A stretch of DNA of 49,070 nucleotides from Bacteroidales bacterium UBA5621. Its GTDB lineage: Bacteria; Bacteroidota; Bacteroidia; Bacteroidales; VadinHA17. The position numbers and the translations under genes were made by a program. This document shows, one piece after another, positions 9,391 to 17,465 of the stretch (its first letter is position 1; every line of letters begins with the position of its first letter). The stretch covers positions 5,252-54,321 of the forward strand of contig DIKJ01000198.1 in the NCBI GenBank assembly GCA_002424525.1, read 5' to 3'. Under the pieces are notes generated by a model. The model saw only the letters and a program-made list of their open reading frames with translations. It was not told where the DNA came from and did not search any database.

Positions 9391-10443
9391 TTGGAAAAAA
9401 TAGCAATAGATACAGCAGGCACAAAGTCAGAGATACTTGTTGGTGAAAGGTGGGAGAAAGCTGGAGCGCTTCTTCCGGATAAAGGCGTTATCATTATCAG
9501 TGACGACAATGTATTCAGGCTCTACGGTGATAAGTTCCCTCCTTTTCCTGTTTTTTCTATAAAGCCGGGGGAGTCGAGCAAGAAGCTGGAGGTTATAGAA
9601 CTCCTGGCAGAGAGGCTTCTGGGAGCGGGGATCGACAGATCCGGTTTTATACTGGCCATCGGAGGCGGAGTTGTTTGTGACATTGCCGGTTTCCTCGCTT
9701 CAGTATATATGCGCGGTGTCAGATGTGCCTATGTTTCAACCACTTTGTTGTCGCAGGTCGACGCCAGCACAGGGGGGAAAAACGGTGTGAACCTGGGCAA
9801 TACGAAGAATATTATCGGCACTTTCCTCCAGCCTGAATTTGTGGTTTGCGACCCGGCAATGCTTATGACTTTGCCTGATGAGGAATATCTATCGGGCCTT
9901 GCCGAACTAATCAAGACCGCTGTTATCGGGAATGAAAAGCTATTCGGTCTGATAGAGGACAATCATGATGGGATAATAAGCCGCGACAGGGAATTGCTGG
10001 AGTTTCTGATCTCGATGGCAATAAAATATAAAGCTTCAGTAGTATCTGAGGATGAGAGGGAGACCGGACTGAGGAGGGTACTGAATTTTGGCCACACCTT
10101 TGGCCATGCGATTGAAATGTATAAAGCAACAAAGCATGGGTTTGCGGTAGCATCAGGTATGGAACTGGCAGTCAGTTACTCTTTTAAACGGGGTTACCTT
10201 GAAGTAAGCGAAAAGGAGAGGATCATAGCCCTTCTTAAGAGATTTGACCTGTTGAGATATCACGATATACCTGATAATCAACTTTATCAGTATATTGTTC
10301 ATGACAAAAAGAAATCAGGTTCTGAAATCTATTTTGTATTTGCATCCGGCATAGGGAGGGCTGTTGCTGAAAAAGTGCCGGTCTCGGAGATATTCGATTT
10401 TTACAGGCAGAACAGAAAGGACAGAAAAAACAGATCGTTATGA
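9391..10443 (+). CDS. aroB: 3-dehydroquinate synthase
   Basis: 350 residues, typical for AroB. Cyclises DAHP to 3-dehydroquinate, the second step of the shikimate pathway, with NAD and a divalent metal. NAD-binding GGGVVCDIAGF (about 91-101), STTLLSQVDASTGGKNGVN (about 116-134) and the metal ligands Glu172 (AELIK), His235 (NFGHTFGHA) and His249 (KHG) are present. The start must be TTG at 9391: an in-frame stop lies at 9370-9372 and no ATG or GTG intervenes. An AGGGA stretch lies 4 nt upstream of the TTG. The last codons overlap the aroC start by 4 nt (ATGA), giving translational coupling. Confidence 0.96.
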   Translation: MEKIAIDTAGTKSEILVGERWEKAGALLPDKGVIIISDDNVFRLYGDKFPPFPVFSIKPGESSKKLEVIELLAERLLGAGIDRSGFILAIGGGVVCDIAGFLASVYMRGVRCAYVSTTLLSQVDASTGGKNGVNLGNTKNIIGTFLQPEFVVCDPAMLMTLPDEEYLSGLAELIKTAVIGNEKLFGLIEDNHDGIISRDRELLEFLISMAIKYKASVVSEDERETGLRRVLNFGHTFGHAIEMYKATKHGFAVASGMELAVSYSFKRGYLEVSEKERIIALLKRFDLLRYHDIPDNQLYQYIVHDKKKSGSEIYFVFASGIGRAVAEKVPVSEIFDFYRQNRKDRKNRSL

Positions 10444-11429
10444 ATTCATTTGGTACACTTTTCAGGGTTTCAGTTTTTGGTGAGTCGCATGGGCCGGCTA
10501 TAGGTGTGGTCATTGACGGATGTCCACCCGGAATTAAAGTCGATGCGGATGATTTTCAGGCTGACCTGTCGAGGCGAAGAAGCGGCGCCAGGGGGACAAC
10601 TCAGAGAATCGAGGCTGACCAGCCGGAGATACTGAGCGGTATACATAACGGTTTTACAACCGGATCGCCGATAGCGATTATTACCAGAAACAGGGATAGT
10701 ATTTCATCAGATTATGACCGGTTCAGGAGCACGCCCCGTCCGGGCCATGCCGATTTTACTGCGGGAATAAAACATTCAGGCTATTCCGACATACGCGGAA
10801 GTGGTCATTTTTCGGGAAGAATAACATGGGGTGTGGTCGTCGCAGGCGTGATAGCCAAAAAAATATTATCGCCCGCCGTAATCTCCGCCAGGCTGATATC
10901 GGCAGGAGGATCGGACAATATTGAGGATGCTGTAGAGAGAGCTTTAAAGGAAGGTGATTCAATAGGCGGTATAATTGAATGTGTGGTTAAGGATCCGGTC
11001 CGGGCTCTGGGAGAGCCGTTCTTTTATTCATTTGAATCTGCCATCAGCCAGATTGTTTTTTCCATTCCCGCGGTCCGGGGAGTTGAATTCGGGTCCGGAT
11101 TCAGGGCAGCTGCGATGAAGGGCTCACAGCATAACGACCCTTTTTTAACCAGAGACGGGAGAACCTCCACCAATAATGCAGGCGGCATCAATGGTGGCAT
11201 TACCAATGGGAACGATATACTCTTCAGAGTGGCTGTAAAGCCTGCATCGTCGACAGGGGCTGAGCAAAAAACCCTCAATTTTGAAACCGGTGAGATGACG
11301 ACCCTGAAGGTCAGCGGGAGGCATGATATGTGTATAGCGTTGCGTGTGCCGGTAATTGTGGAGGCAGCAGCGGCTATTGTGATGGCCGACCTTTTTCTGA
11401 CAGACCGGGGACTTCACGGTGAGAGGTAG
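10440..11429 (+). CDS. aroC: Chorismate synthase
   Basis: 329 residues, slightly short for the family (about 350-360) but with the signatures intact. Converts EPSP to chorismate using reduced FMN. N-terminal FGTLFRVSVFGESHG, RRRSGARGTTQRIEADQPEI, RPGHADFTAGIKHSGYSDIR, the GGINGGITNG loop and the closing RHDMCIALRVPVIVEAAAA are all recognisable. The ATG overlaps the aroB stop by 4 nt, so these two shikimate genes form a coupled pair; the other aro genes are not in the window. Downstream, 42 nt separate it from the convergent tilS. Confidence 0.97.
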   Translation: MNSFGTLFRVSVFGESHGPAIGVVIDGCPPGIKVDADDFQADLSRRRSGARGTTQRIEADQPEILSGIHNGFTTGSPIAIITRNRDSISSDYDRFRSTPRPGHADFTAGIKHSGYSDIRGSGHFSGRITWGVVVAGVIAKKILSPAVISARLISAGGSDNIEDAVERALKEGDSIGGIIECVVKDPVRALGEPFFYSFESAISQIVFSIPAVRGVEFGSGFRAAAMKGSQHNDPFLTRDGRTSTNNAGGINGGITNGNDILFRVAVKPASSTGAEQKTLNFETGEMTTLKVSGRHDMCIALRVPVIVEAAAAIVMADLFLTDRGLHGER

Positions 11430-11471
11430 GATCGGCAACCTGCCGTGAGGAACCGGGGATTCTTTGCCAGG

Positions 11472-12797
11472 TCAGACTCTTACCGTGATGATAAGTGCTC
11501 TCTTAGTTGGTTCCTTGATCCTGAACCGGTTATCAATTCTCTTTCCGACAAGCCAGAATATTTTCCCGTCGCATTCCATTACCAGGGAGCTCTCTTTATC
11601 GGGCATGGAATATTTATTGTCAACAAGAAAATCGCTTATTTTTTTTCTGTGATCCATCCCGAGGGGATAGAAAAAATCCCCAGGCTGCCATTTCCGGATA
11701 ATCACTGGGTAAAGCACTTCATCGCTGTCGAAACAACCGGCAGAGGCGTCAGAAGGGATCCTGAAACCGGGAGAAACCGTAACTTCTTCTGCTGAGATCA
11801 CCCAGGGGATCTCCTGAAATCCTCTGATCCCGGTTATATTGTATGTTAACGCCTCATATCCCTCTCTGGCTGAAATAATTATCTCATTCCTGTTTTTAAT
11901 TATCCTGTATCTGCTGGTAAATATATTCCCACCTGTCCTTCCGGAGATGACTGTAATAAGATCTTTTACAAGCGGTTCCGTAATTCCGTAGGGTCTGAAA
12001 ATTTCAAAAAGTATGGTCCTGTTATGCATCCAGGGCTTTAATTTGTCAATATCCAGGTAAATCCGGTTTTCCTTTTCAGTGAAGAGCTCGCTTCTGAGCC
12101 GGCCAATAAACAGTTTTAGTATCTCTTCAGTCTCGGAAAGCCGGACGGCCGTTTGGTTAATAGTTGATTCAACGGATGGATTCATTGTCCGGAGAAGAGG
12201 CAGGACCAGATGCCTTATTCTGTTACGGGTATATTTGGTCTCGCTGTTTGATTTGTCCTCTCTGAACGCAACGCCGTATCTGTCAGCATAACTTGCTAAT
12301 TCCTCGCGGGTGGCAAAAAGGAGAGGACGGATTACTCTGTTGCTGAGAGGTTTCATGCCTGTAAGGCCTGAAATTCCTGTGCCCCGTATCAGGTTGATCA
12401 GCAGGGTCTCGGTGTTATCATTTAAATTATGGGCAACAGCGATCTTATCATATCCATGTTCCATCCTGATCTTTTCGAACCAGTTATATCTGAGTTCTCT
12501 TGCAGCCACCTGAACAGAAATGTGATTTAATAAAGCATATTCCTTTGTATCGAACCGTTCAGAATAAAAGGGAATCTTATTGGCGAAAGCCATTTGCTGA
12601 ACAAATTCCTCATCCATATCAGATTCTCTCCCCCTCAGGCTGAAGTTGCAGTGTGCCAGCGCGATATCCTTTCCCGTAGTGATAAACAAATGAGACATTA
12701 CCATTGAATCGATACCTCCGCTTACAGCCAGCAGGATTTTCTCACCTGGCCTGAAAAGCGAATTTGTGTCTGCATATTTTAAGAAAGCGTCAATCAT
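11472..12797 (-). CDS. tilS: tRNA(Ile)-lysidine synthase
   Basis: 441 residues. Ligates lysine to C34 of the CAU-anticodon tRNA-Ile using ATP, which changes its decoding from AUG to AUA; normally essential. The N-terminal PP-loop ATPase motif AVSGGIDSMVMSH (Ser26-Ser31 = SGGIDS) is followed by AHCNFSLRGRESDMDEEFV and the conserved HNLNDNTETLLINLIRGTGISGL; RNRIRHLVLPLL marks the end of the catalytic domain. A C-terminal tRNA-binding region (about 350-441, with KWQPGDFFYPLGM.HRKKISDFL) is present. It starts 13 nt after the upstream D15-like gene and is probably the last gene of that transcript. Confidence 0.95.
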   Translation of the reverse strand: MIDAFLKYADTNSLFRPGEKILLAVSGGIDSMVMSHLFITTGKDIALAHCNFSLRGRESDMDEEFVQQMAFANKIPFYSERFDTKEYALLNHISVQVAARELRYNWFEKIRMEHGYDKIAVAHNLNDNTETLLINLIRGTGISGLTGMKPLSNRVIRPLLFATREELASYADRYGVAFREDKSNSETKYTRNRIRHLVLPLLRTMNPSVESTINQTAVRLSETEEILKLFIGRLRSELFTEKENRIYLDIDKLKPWMHNRTILFEIFRPYGITEPLVKDLITVISGRTGGNIFTSRYRIIKNRNEIIISAREGYEALTYNITGIRGFQEIPWVISAEEVTVSPGFRIPSDASAGCFDSDEVLYPVIIRKWQPGDFFYPLGMDHRKKISDFLVDNKYSMPDKESSLVMECDGKIFWLVGKRIDNRFRIKEPTKRALIITVRV

Positions 12798-12810
12798 AAT
12801 TAGGGCTCAA

Positions 12811-14751
12811 TTATCTGTATTGTAGAATGGCAGGAGGTCCCGGATCGAAATTGTCAGGTCTTAACAACTCTTCGCCCGATATTATCAGGTTGTTAGTCCG
12901 GGAGTAAACCGGCAGGTTCGGGTAGAAAGCGACCCTCAGCTGAAAAGTATTAAGGATCAGGTTATCATTTCTGATCCGTAATCCGGCTCCTATGCCTGAG
13001 ATAATGCTTCCTTTCCGGATCAGCTCATTAGCCTCTGACAGCATGGATAGATCAGCGAAAATGAAGGGCGAAAATTTAAACCCGTAGAAATTGGCAGGGC
13101 TGAAAAGGACTGACTCGATCCTGAACGAAAGTCTCTGTCTGCCGCTTGCTGAATCATTCCTGAAGCCCGACAATCCCCTTATGGTTTCAAATCTGAGGTT
13201 TTCGTCGGTATACCTGTCAAACCCCCTTGTATACCCGGCGGTAAGGAAGTTACGGATCCTGGACCTGCCGATGAAGAGAAGGTTGCTGAAATATTTTAAT
13301 TCGGCTGCGAAAAGGCCCTGTTCCGTAACTCCTTTATTGACAAAGGTCGATAAGCCGGTCATGAAATAGAAGTAGCCCATCGATTCGCTCCGGATCCCGG
13401 CAGATAGATCTATGGCCGCATATTCCCTGTTCTTGAATTCGCTTATCTCCTTGCCTGCAGTTAGTCTGAACATCCCACCATAGGGTATGTCTTCTGTGCG
13501 TCCGTAGTTGTAAATAAGGCTGGTCTTGTAGTATTTCTGAACGGATAAAGCCACCGAACCAAGGTAAAGGCGATAGTTTTGCAGGTGATAATAGGAGTCG
13601 GGATTAATGAATGGTCTGGCAGTTACTATATTATTCATAAAGCGAATCCCTGTGATTATTCTTGTCACTGACACCTGATCGACCAGGAAGGATCTTGAAA
13701 TCCAGTAATCCTGAACGTTGTACCTGAGGGATGCCGGTTCCGGCAATGAATCAAGGTCCTCACCGGTAATTGTCTGTCTGAATGAGATTCCGCCTGCATA
13801 TTTCGTGGTTGAGCTCAGTAATTTGCGATCAAGGGCAAACCCATAGGTTTTCGCATCGAGTCCGTTGAGAAAGAAAATATCAAGATCGGTAAAGGATTTG
13901 CTGATATTATTGATGCTGTAGCTGGCTCCGAAGCCCGGAGAGTCATAATCATCAGCATCGTATGGAACCTCGATCCCGAATTCATGGCCCATTCCGAAAA
14001 TGTTCCTTTCGAACAGCGATACCGACCCCTTGTCAATTGCCACATAATTAAAATCTGCTCCGATGGAATAGATATCTTTTGTAATAATCATAATATCAAC
14101 TTCTTCCTCATTAACATCATCAACGGTGATCCGAGCGTCAGCCATATACGGAAGTTGCCTTAAGATTCTTTCATTATCGCTTAATATCAGAGGAGACGCG
14201 GTATCACCCTCAGAAAAAAGCAGGTTTTTCCTTATAATGAATTCATTGGTGTTGAAATGGGTCCTGTTCAGGAACTTCTCAATTTTTGTCGGATTCGAGA
14301 TTGCCGCGTTGTTGATATTTGTTCCGAATACTTCAAGTCTTTTTATTTCAATCTTCCTGATTCTCTTTCCTGAATAACCAGACCGGCCGAACCGATCCTC
14401 TTCTGATAATACACCGGGGTCTGGCGATCGGGAGGGAACGACGATCAGATCATATATTTTACTGGCTATAAGTGATTTGGAGACGTATTTTCTCAGTGAA
14501 TCCAGCAACAGGTAATTTTCATGCGGCATTCCTGACAGAAGTGGCCGGAGTTGCGAAGGTGCAAAGACGGTTTCTTCCCTGGAAATCCCAAATCTGTTCT
14601 CTCTGTTGTTAAAAGTCAGGGAGAAGGGAGATATTTTGTTTACGGGATCCTGTCGGTCAGGTAACTGGGAATACCCGCTGGCTGATGCCAGGAGAAGTAC
14701 CGGGACGAAAAAAGACCTGTACAGATTTTGTTGTTTCGATGAAAAAAACAC
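12811..14751 (-). CDS. BamA/D15-family outer-membrane beta-barrel protein
   Basis: 646 residues with a signal peptide (SFFVPVLLLASASGYSQ). A POTRA-like segment (about 130-215; IRKIEIKRLEVFGTNI, FIIRKNLLFSEGD, ERILRQLPYMADARITVDD) is followed by a long region of alternating strands with aromatic ends, as in a 16-stranded Omp85/surface-antigen barrel. The single POTRA-like unit distinguishes it from BamA, which has five, and suggests a TamA/FpsA-like or lineage-specific Omp85 member. It sits between a conserved hypothetical and tilS on the same strand with 7- and 13-nt gaps, so all three are probably one operon. Substrate unknown. Confidence 0.75.
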   Translation of the reverse strand: MFFSSKQQNLYRSFFVPVLLLASASGYSQLPDRQDPVNKISPFSLTFNNRENRFGISREETVFAPSQLRPLLSGMPHENYLLLDSLRKYVSKSLIASKIYDLIVVPSRSPDPGVLSEEDRFGRSGYSGKRIRKIEIKRLEVFGTNINNAAISNPTKIEKFLNRTHFNTNEFIIRKNLLFSEGDTASPLILSDNERILRQLPYMADARITVDDVNEEEVDIMIITKDIYSIGADFNYVAIDKGSVSLFERNIFGMGHEFGIEVPYDADDYDSPGFGASYSINNISKSFTDLDIFFLNGLDAKTYGFALDRKLLSSTTKYAGGISFRQTITGEDLDSLPEPASLRYNVQDYWISRSFLVDQVSVTRIITGIRFMNNIVTARPFINPDSYYHLQNYRLYLGSVALSVQKYYKTSLIYNYGRTEDIPYGGMFRLTAGKEISEFKNREYAAIDLSAGIRSESMGYFYFMTGLSTFVNKGVTEQGLFAAELKYFSNLLFIGRSRIRNFLTAGYTRGFDRYTDENLRFETIRGLSGFRNDSASGRQRLSFRIESVLFSPANFYGFKFSPFIFADLSMLSEANELIRKGSIISGIGAGLRIRNDNLILNTFQLRVAFYPNLPVYSRTNNLIISGEELLRPDNFDPGPPAILQYR

Positions 14752-14758
14752 ATCAGGT

Positions 14759-15463
14759 TCAATGAGAATTATTGATCAGCACATCATCCGAATTGAACTG
14801 GAATCCAAGACGCTTGCCGGTGATAAGTTTTGAATGCTGGATCTTTGCTTCAGCCTGCCCCACGGTAGCTATTTTCACTGCATCGTAAGGGGGTACCAGG
14901 AGGTCAAATTCCAGAGCGTACTGGATTGCTGTCGATATAATCAGGGTAAGGGAGGATCTTGTTATTTCTTCGTTACCGTAATTGGTAAAAAGCATCCCCA
15001 TCTGTCGCTTCCCCTCCACAAAGTATTGTTTTTCGTGATTGATAAAAATCCTGGCGATCAGATAACCAAGGTCATCAAGACGTGAATATTTGAATGAATC
15101 AGCCAGGAAATTATAAATATTTATTATGCCCGAATAGGCATTGAATTTGTTCTTCTGAATGTAGGGTGTTTTCCAGGCCGGATGTTCCCTGTCGAACTGG
15201 AAAATGTTGGAGTGCATACTGAACAGGAGAATGTCGCCGGCTACTCTGATCTGTGCGTCAAAACTGCTGCGGTCGGTATATTCCAGCTTAATCCTTGTGT
15301 CGATATTGTCAAGTTCCACATTAACTTCCTTCGAAAAGTTCTTGAGTATATCCTTTACGATGGTGAAAGATTCGAGTGTATTATCATAAACCTTTTCCTT
15401 TAACACGGATTTCTCTTTCAGAGTACCGATTATTGCCACTTTTTTTTCTTGAGGATCCGACAT
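14759..15463 (-). CDS. Conserved hypothetical protein, probably cytosolic
   Basis: 234 residues, not recognised as a characterised family. No signal peptide, membrane helix or cysteine cluster is visible. The N-terminal part (about 1-70) is charged and helical; the middle (IRVAGDILLFSMHSNIFQFD, then HPAWKTPYIQKNKFNAYSGIINIYNFLADSFKYSR) looks like a compact mixed alpha/beta domain, and the C-terminus mentions no catalytic motif. It is the first gene of a probable operon with the D15-like barrel protein (7-nt gap) and tilS. I recall similar stand-alone proteins in Bacteroidetes, but can assign no function. Confidence 0.7.
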   Translation of the reverse strand: MSDPQEKKVAIIGTLKEKSVLKEKVYDNTLESFTIVKDILKNFSKEVNVELDNIDTRIKLEYTDRSSFDAQIRVAGDILLFSMHSNIFQFDREHPAWKTPYIQKNKFNAYSGIINIYNFLADSFKYSRLDDLGYLIARIFINHEKQYFVEGKRQMGMLFTNYGNEEITRSSLTLIISTAIQYALEFDLLVPPYDAVKIATVGQAEAKIQHSKLITGKRLGFQFNSDDVLINNSH

Positions 15464-15575
15464 AACAAAGGGGTTAATAGTTTTTCTGAAAAACCTGGCA
15501 CTAATTTAGCAATTATTAGCAAAATACAAAAAAGAAACGCTCAGCAGTCACCGGGCAGTAGTCAGGCTTAAGTGA

Positions 15576-17051
15576 TCAGTACGCCCTGGCAAAAAGCACC
15601 CTGCGTTCTGAGGGTTTGCCCGAATAGATGCATCTGCCCATTTCCTCAGGGGCATCGAAGGGGATGCACCTGATAGTCGCTTTAGTTTCTTCCTTGATTT
15701 TTTCTTCTGTTTCTGCAGTCCCGTCCCAGTGGGCCATAATGAATCCACCCTGATTTTCAAGAATATTCTGAAATTCGCTCCAGTCATCAACTATGAAAGT
15801 GTTATCATTCCGGAACTGCAAAGCCTTGTTATATATATTCTTCTGTATCTCCTCCAGCATTTCGGGGATAACGCTGTAAACGGAATCAGCGGGTATTGTT
15901 TTCTTCTCGAGGGTATCGCGGCGGGCAATCTCAACACTGTTGTTCTCCAGATCCCTGGGCCCGACTGCCAGTCTAATGGGGACCCCTTTAAGTTCATAAT
16001 CTGCAAATTTCCATCCCGGTTTATTGTTATCGCGGTCGTCATATTTAACCGATATGCCGGCCTTTTCAAGCCTGATTTTTATTTCTGACGCTTTCCCGGA
16101 GATAGCCGGAAGCTGACCGGTATTATTATATATTGGGATGATTACCACCTGAAGCGGGGCCAGTCTGGGCGGAAGAACCAGTCCTCGGTTGTCGGAGTGA
16201 GCCATAATAAGAGCGCCAATGGTTCTAGTTGACAAACCCCATGAGGTTGCCCAGACATAATCGAGCCGGCCTGACCTGTCGGTGAACTGAACATCAAAAG
16301 CTTTTGCGAAGTTCTGACCGAGGAAGTGGCTTGTGCCGGATTGAAGTGCTTTGCCGTCCTGCATAAGAGCCTCAATGGCATATGTGTCGATAGCACCGGC
16401 AAACTTTTCATTGTCACTTTTGTAGCCCTTAATTACCGGCAGGGCCATGAAGTTTTCTGCGAATTCAGCGTATACATTTATCATCCTTTCGGTCTCCTCG
16501 ATCGCTTCCTCGCGTGTGGCATGTGCTGTATGGCCCTCCTGCCACAGGAATTCCGCAGTCCTCAGGAAAAGCCTGGTGCGCATTTCCCACCTCACGACAT
16601 TGGCCCACTGATTGATCAGTATGGGTAAATCGCGGTATGACCGGATCCAGTTTTTGTATGAATTCCAGATAATCGTCTCGGAAGTGGGCCTTATGATCAG
16701 TTCTTCCTCGAGCCTGGCGGAAGGATCAACAATTATTCCTTTTCCGGTTTCATCGTTTTTCAGACGGTAATGGGTCACAACGGCACACTCCTTGGCAAAT
16801 CCCTTCACATGCGCCGCTTCCCTGCTGAAGAATGATTTTGGTATGAACAGCGGGAAATATGCGTTAACGTGACCGGTGGCCTTGAACATTTTGTTGAGAG
16901 CTGCCTGTATATTTTCCCATATGGCATACCCATAGGGTTTTATGACCATGCATCCTCTGACAGCAGAGTTTTCAGCCAGGTCTGCTTTGATAACCAGATC
17001 GTTATACCATTTTGCATAATTCTCCTCCCTGTTTGTCAAAAACTTCGCCAT
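15576..17051 (-). CDS. proS: Prolyl-tRNA synthetase, archaeal/eukaryotic-type (ProS type 3)
   Basis: 491 residues, matching the short ProRS type without the bacterial editing insertion. Charges tRNA-Pro. Class II motif 1 region ([20 protein letters not shown]...[11 protein letters not shown]), motif 2 ([28 protein letters not shown]) and motif 3 ([25 protein letters not shown]) are present, followed by the anticodon-binding domain (about 290-390) and the C-terminal zinc-binding-like domain typical of this type, ending in ARAY. Such ProRS enzymes are usual in Bacteroidetes. A likely -7 promoter box lies 40 nt upstream (17091-17098). Confidence 0.96.
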   Translation of the reverse strand: MAKFLTNREENYAKWYNDLVIKADLAENSAVRGCMVIKPYGYAIWENIQAALNKMFKATGHVNAYFPLFIPKSFFSREAAHVKGFAKECAVVTHYRLKNDETGKGIIVDPSARLEEELIIRPTSETIIWNSYKNWIRSYRDLPILINQWANVVRWEMRTRLFLRTAEFLWQEGHTAHATREEAIEETERMINVYAEFAENFMALPVIKGYKSDNEKFAGAIDTYAIEALMQDGKALQSGTSHFLGQNFAKAFDVQFTDRSGRLDYVWATSWGLSTRTIGALIMAHSDNRGLVLPPRLAPLQVVIIPIYNNTGQLPAISGKASEIKIRLEKAGISVKYDDRDNNKPGWKFADYELKGVPIRLAVGPRDLENNSVEIARRDTLEKKTIPADSVYSVIPEMLEEIQKNIYNKALQFRNDNTFIVDDWSEFQNILENQGGFIMAHWDGTAETEEKIKEETKATIRCIPFDAPEEMGRCIYSGKPSERRVLFARAY

Positions 17052-17090
17052 GTTTTGGTATGGAATTTGTTTTTATAAAAAATCCGTTCC

Positions 17091-17098
17091 CAAAAGTA
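17091..17098 (-). promoter_or_regulatory. Putative -7 box of the proS promoter
   Basis: On the minus strand this reads TACTTTTG, an exact match to the Bacteroidetes housekeeping -7 consensus TAnnTTTG, placed to give a leader of about 35 nt before the proS ATG at 17051. No clear TTG -33 element is found at the usual spacing, so the call rests on one half only. Confidence 0.45.
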
Positions 17099-17257
17099 GT
17101 TAAATCTGACGATAAAAAAACAGGAACCTTTTAATGAATACAGAACACTGCGTATCATTCACAGAGTATTCCTTTACGGGATTATGCATCAACGCCAGAA
17201 GATGATATCAGAAGTGAAGGTTCAGCGCAGAGCTCTCATTTTTATTTGCAGATATGA

Positions 17258-17312
17258 AACCCACATGATATAAAATCACAAACAAGCATTAAAAATTTAA
17301 TTCATGTGGGTT
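17258..17312. repeat. 11-bp inverted repeat AACCCACATGA / TCATGTGGGTT
   Basis: Left arm 17258-17268 and right arm 17302-17312 are perfect reverse complements separated by 33 nt. The spacer is long and AT-rich and no T-tract follows, so a terminator is unlikely. The arms contain the CACATG/CATGTG core that recurs at 17314-17319 and 17356-17361, which favours paired operator sites for a dimeric regulator. Confidence 0.5.
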
Positions 17313-17354
17313 CCATGTGAACCGTTTAGTTTAAATTAATATAAAAAGTTATTT

Positions 17355-17379
17355 TCACATGAAAAAAAGATTAAATTTG
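17355..17379 (+). promoter_or_regulatory. Putative promoter/operator of the Tyr/Gly-rich lipoprotein gene
   Basis: TAAATTTG at 17372-17379 is an exact TAnnTTTG -7 box. No TTG is found at -33; instead the near-palindrome TTTTCACATGAAAA, with the recurrent CACATG core at 17356-17361, occupies the space just upstream of the -7 box. A promoter lacking a good -33 element with an operator-like palindrome there is what an activator-dependent or repressed promoter would look like. The leader would be about 80 nt. Confidence 0.4.
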
Positions 17380-17465
17380 TGTAGAGTTTAAAGATTATCC
17401 GGACATACAGGTTGTTTGGTACAATATTTGAGTATAGTTAAGTAAACCAAAAGGGGGAAATAAAA

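Larger units (their letters stand above)
17052..17465. other. 414-nt intergenic region between divergent proS and the Tyr/Gly-rich lipoprotein gene
   Basis: No convincing gene. It holds a candidate proS promoter near its left end, four CACATG/CATGTG sites and a long inverted repeat between 17258 and 17363, and an exact -7 box at 17372-17379 reading toward the lipoprotein gene. Two 23-codon frames (17134-17205 and 17202-17273) overlap by ATGA but have no other support. A GGGGGAAAT stretch just before the ATG at 17466 (17453-17461) is a strong ribosome-binding site by Bacteroidetes standards. Confidence 0.7.

Noticed and set aside
15464..15575. Possible proS terminator in the 112-nt gap (GACTACTG/GACTGCTG followed by a T-rich tract on the minus strand)
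   Set aside because: The repeated words are direct, not inverted, so they do not form a stem.
17134..17273. Two 23-codon open frames (17134-17205 and 17202-17273) joined by an ATGA overlap
   Set aside because: Short, no recognisable domain or signal, and the second runs through the CACATG inverted repeat; the overlap is likely coincidental in AT-rich intergenic DNA.
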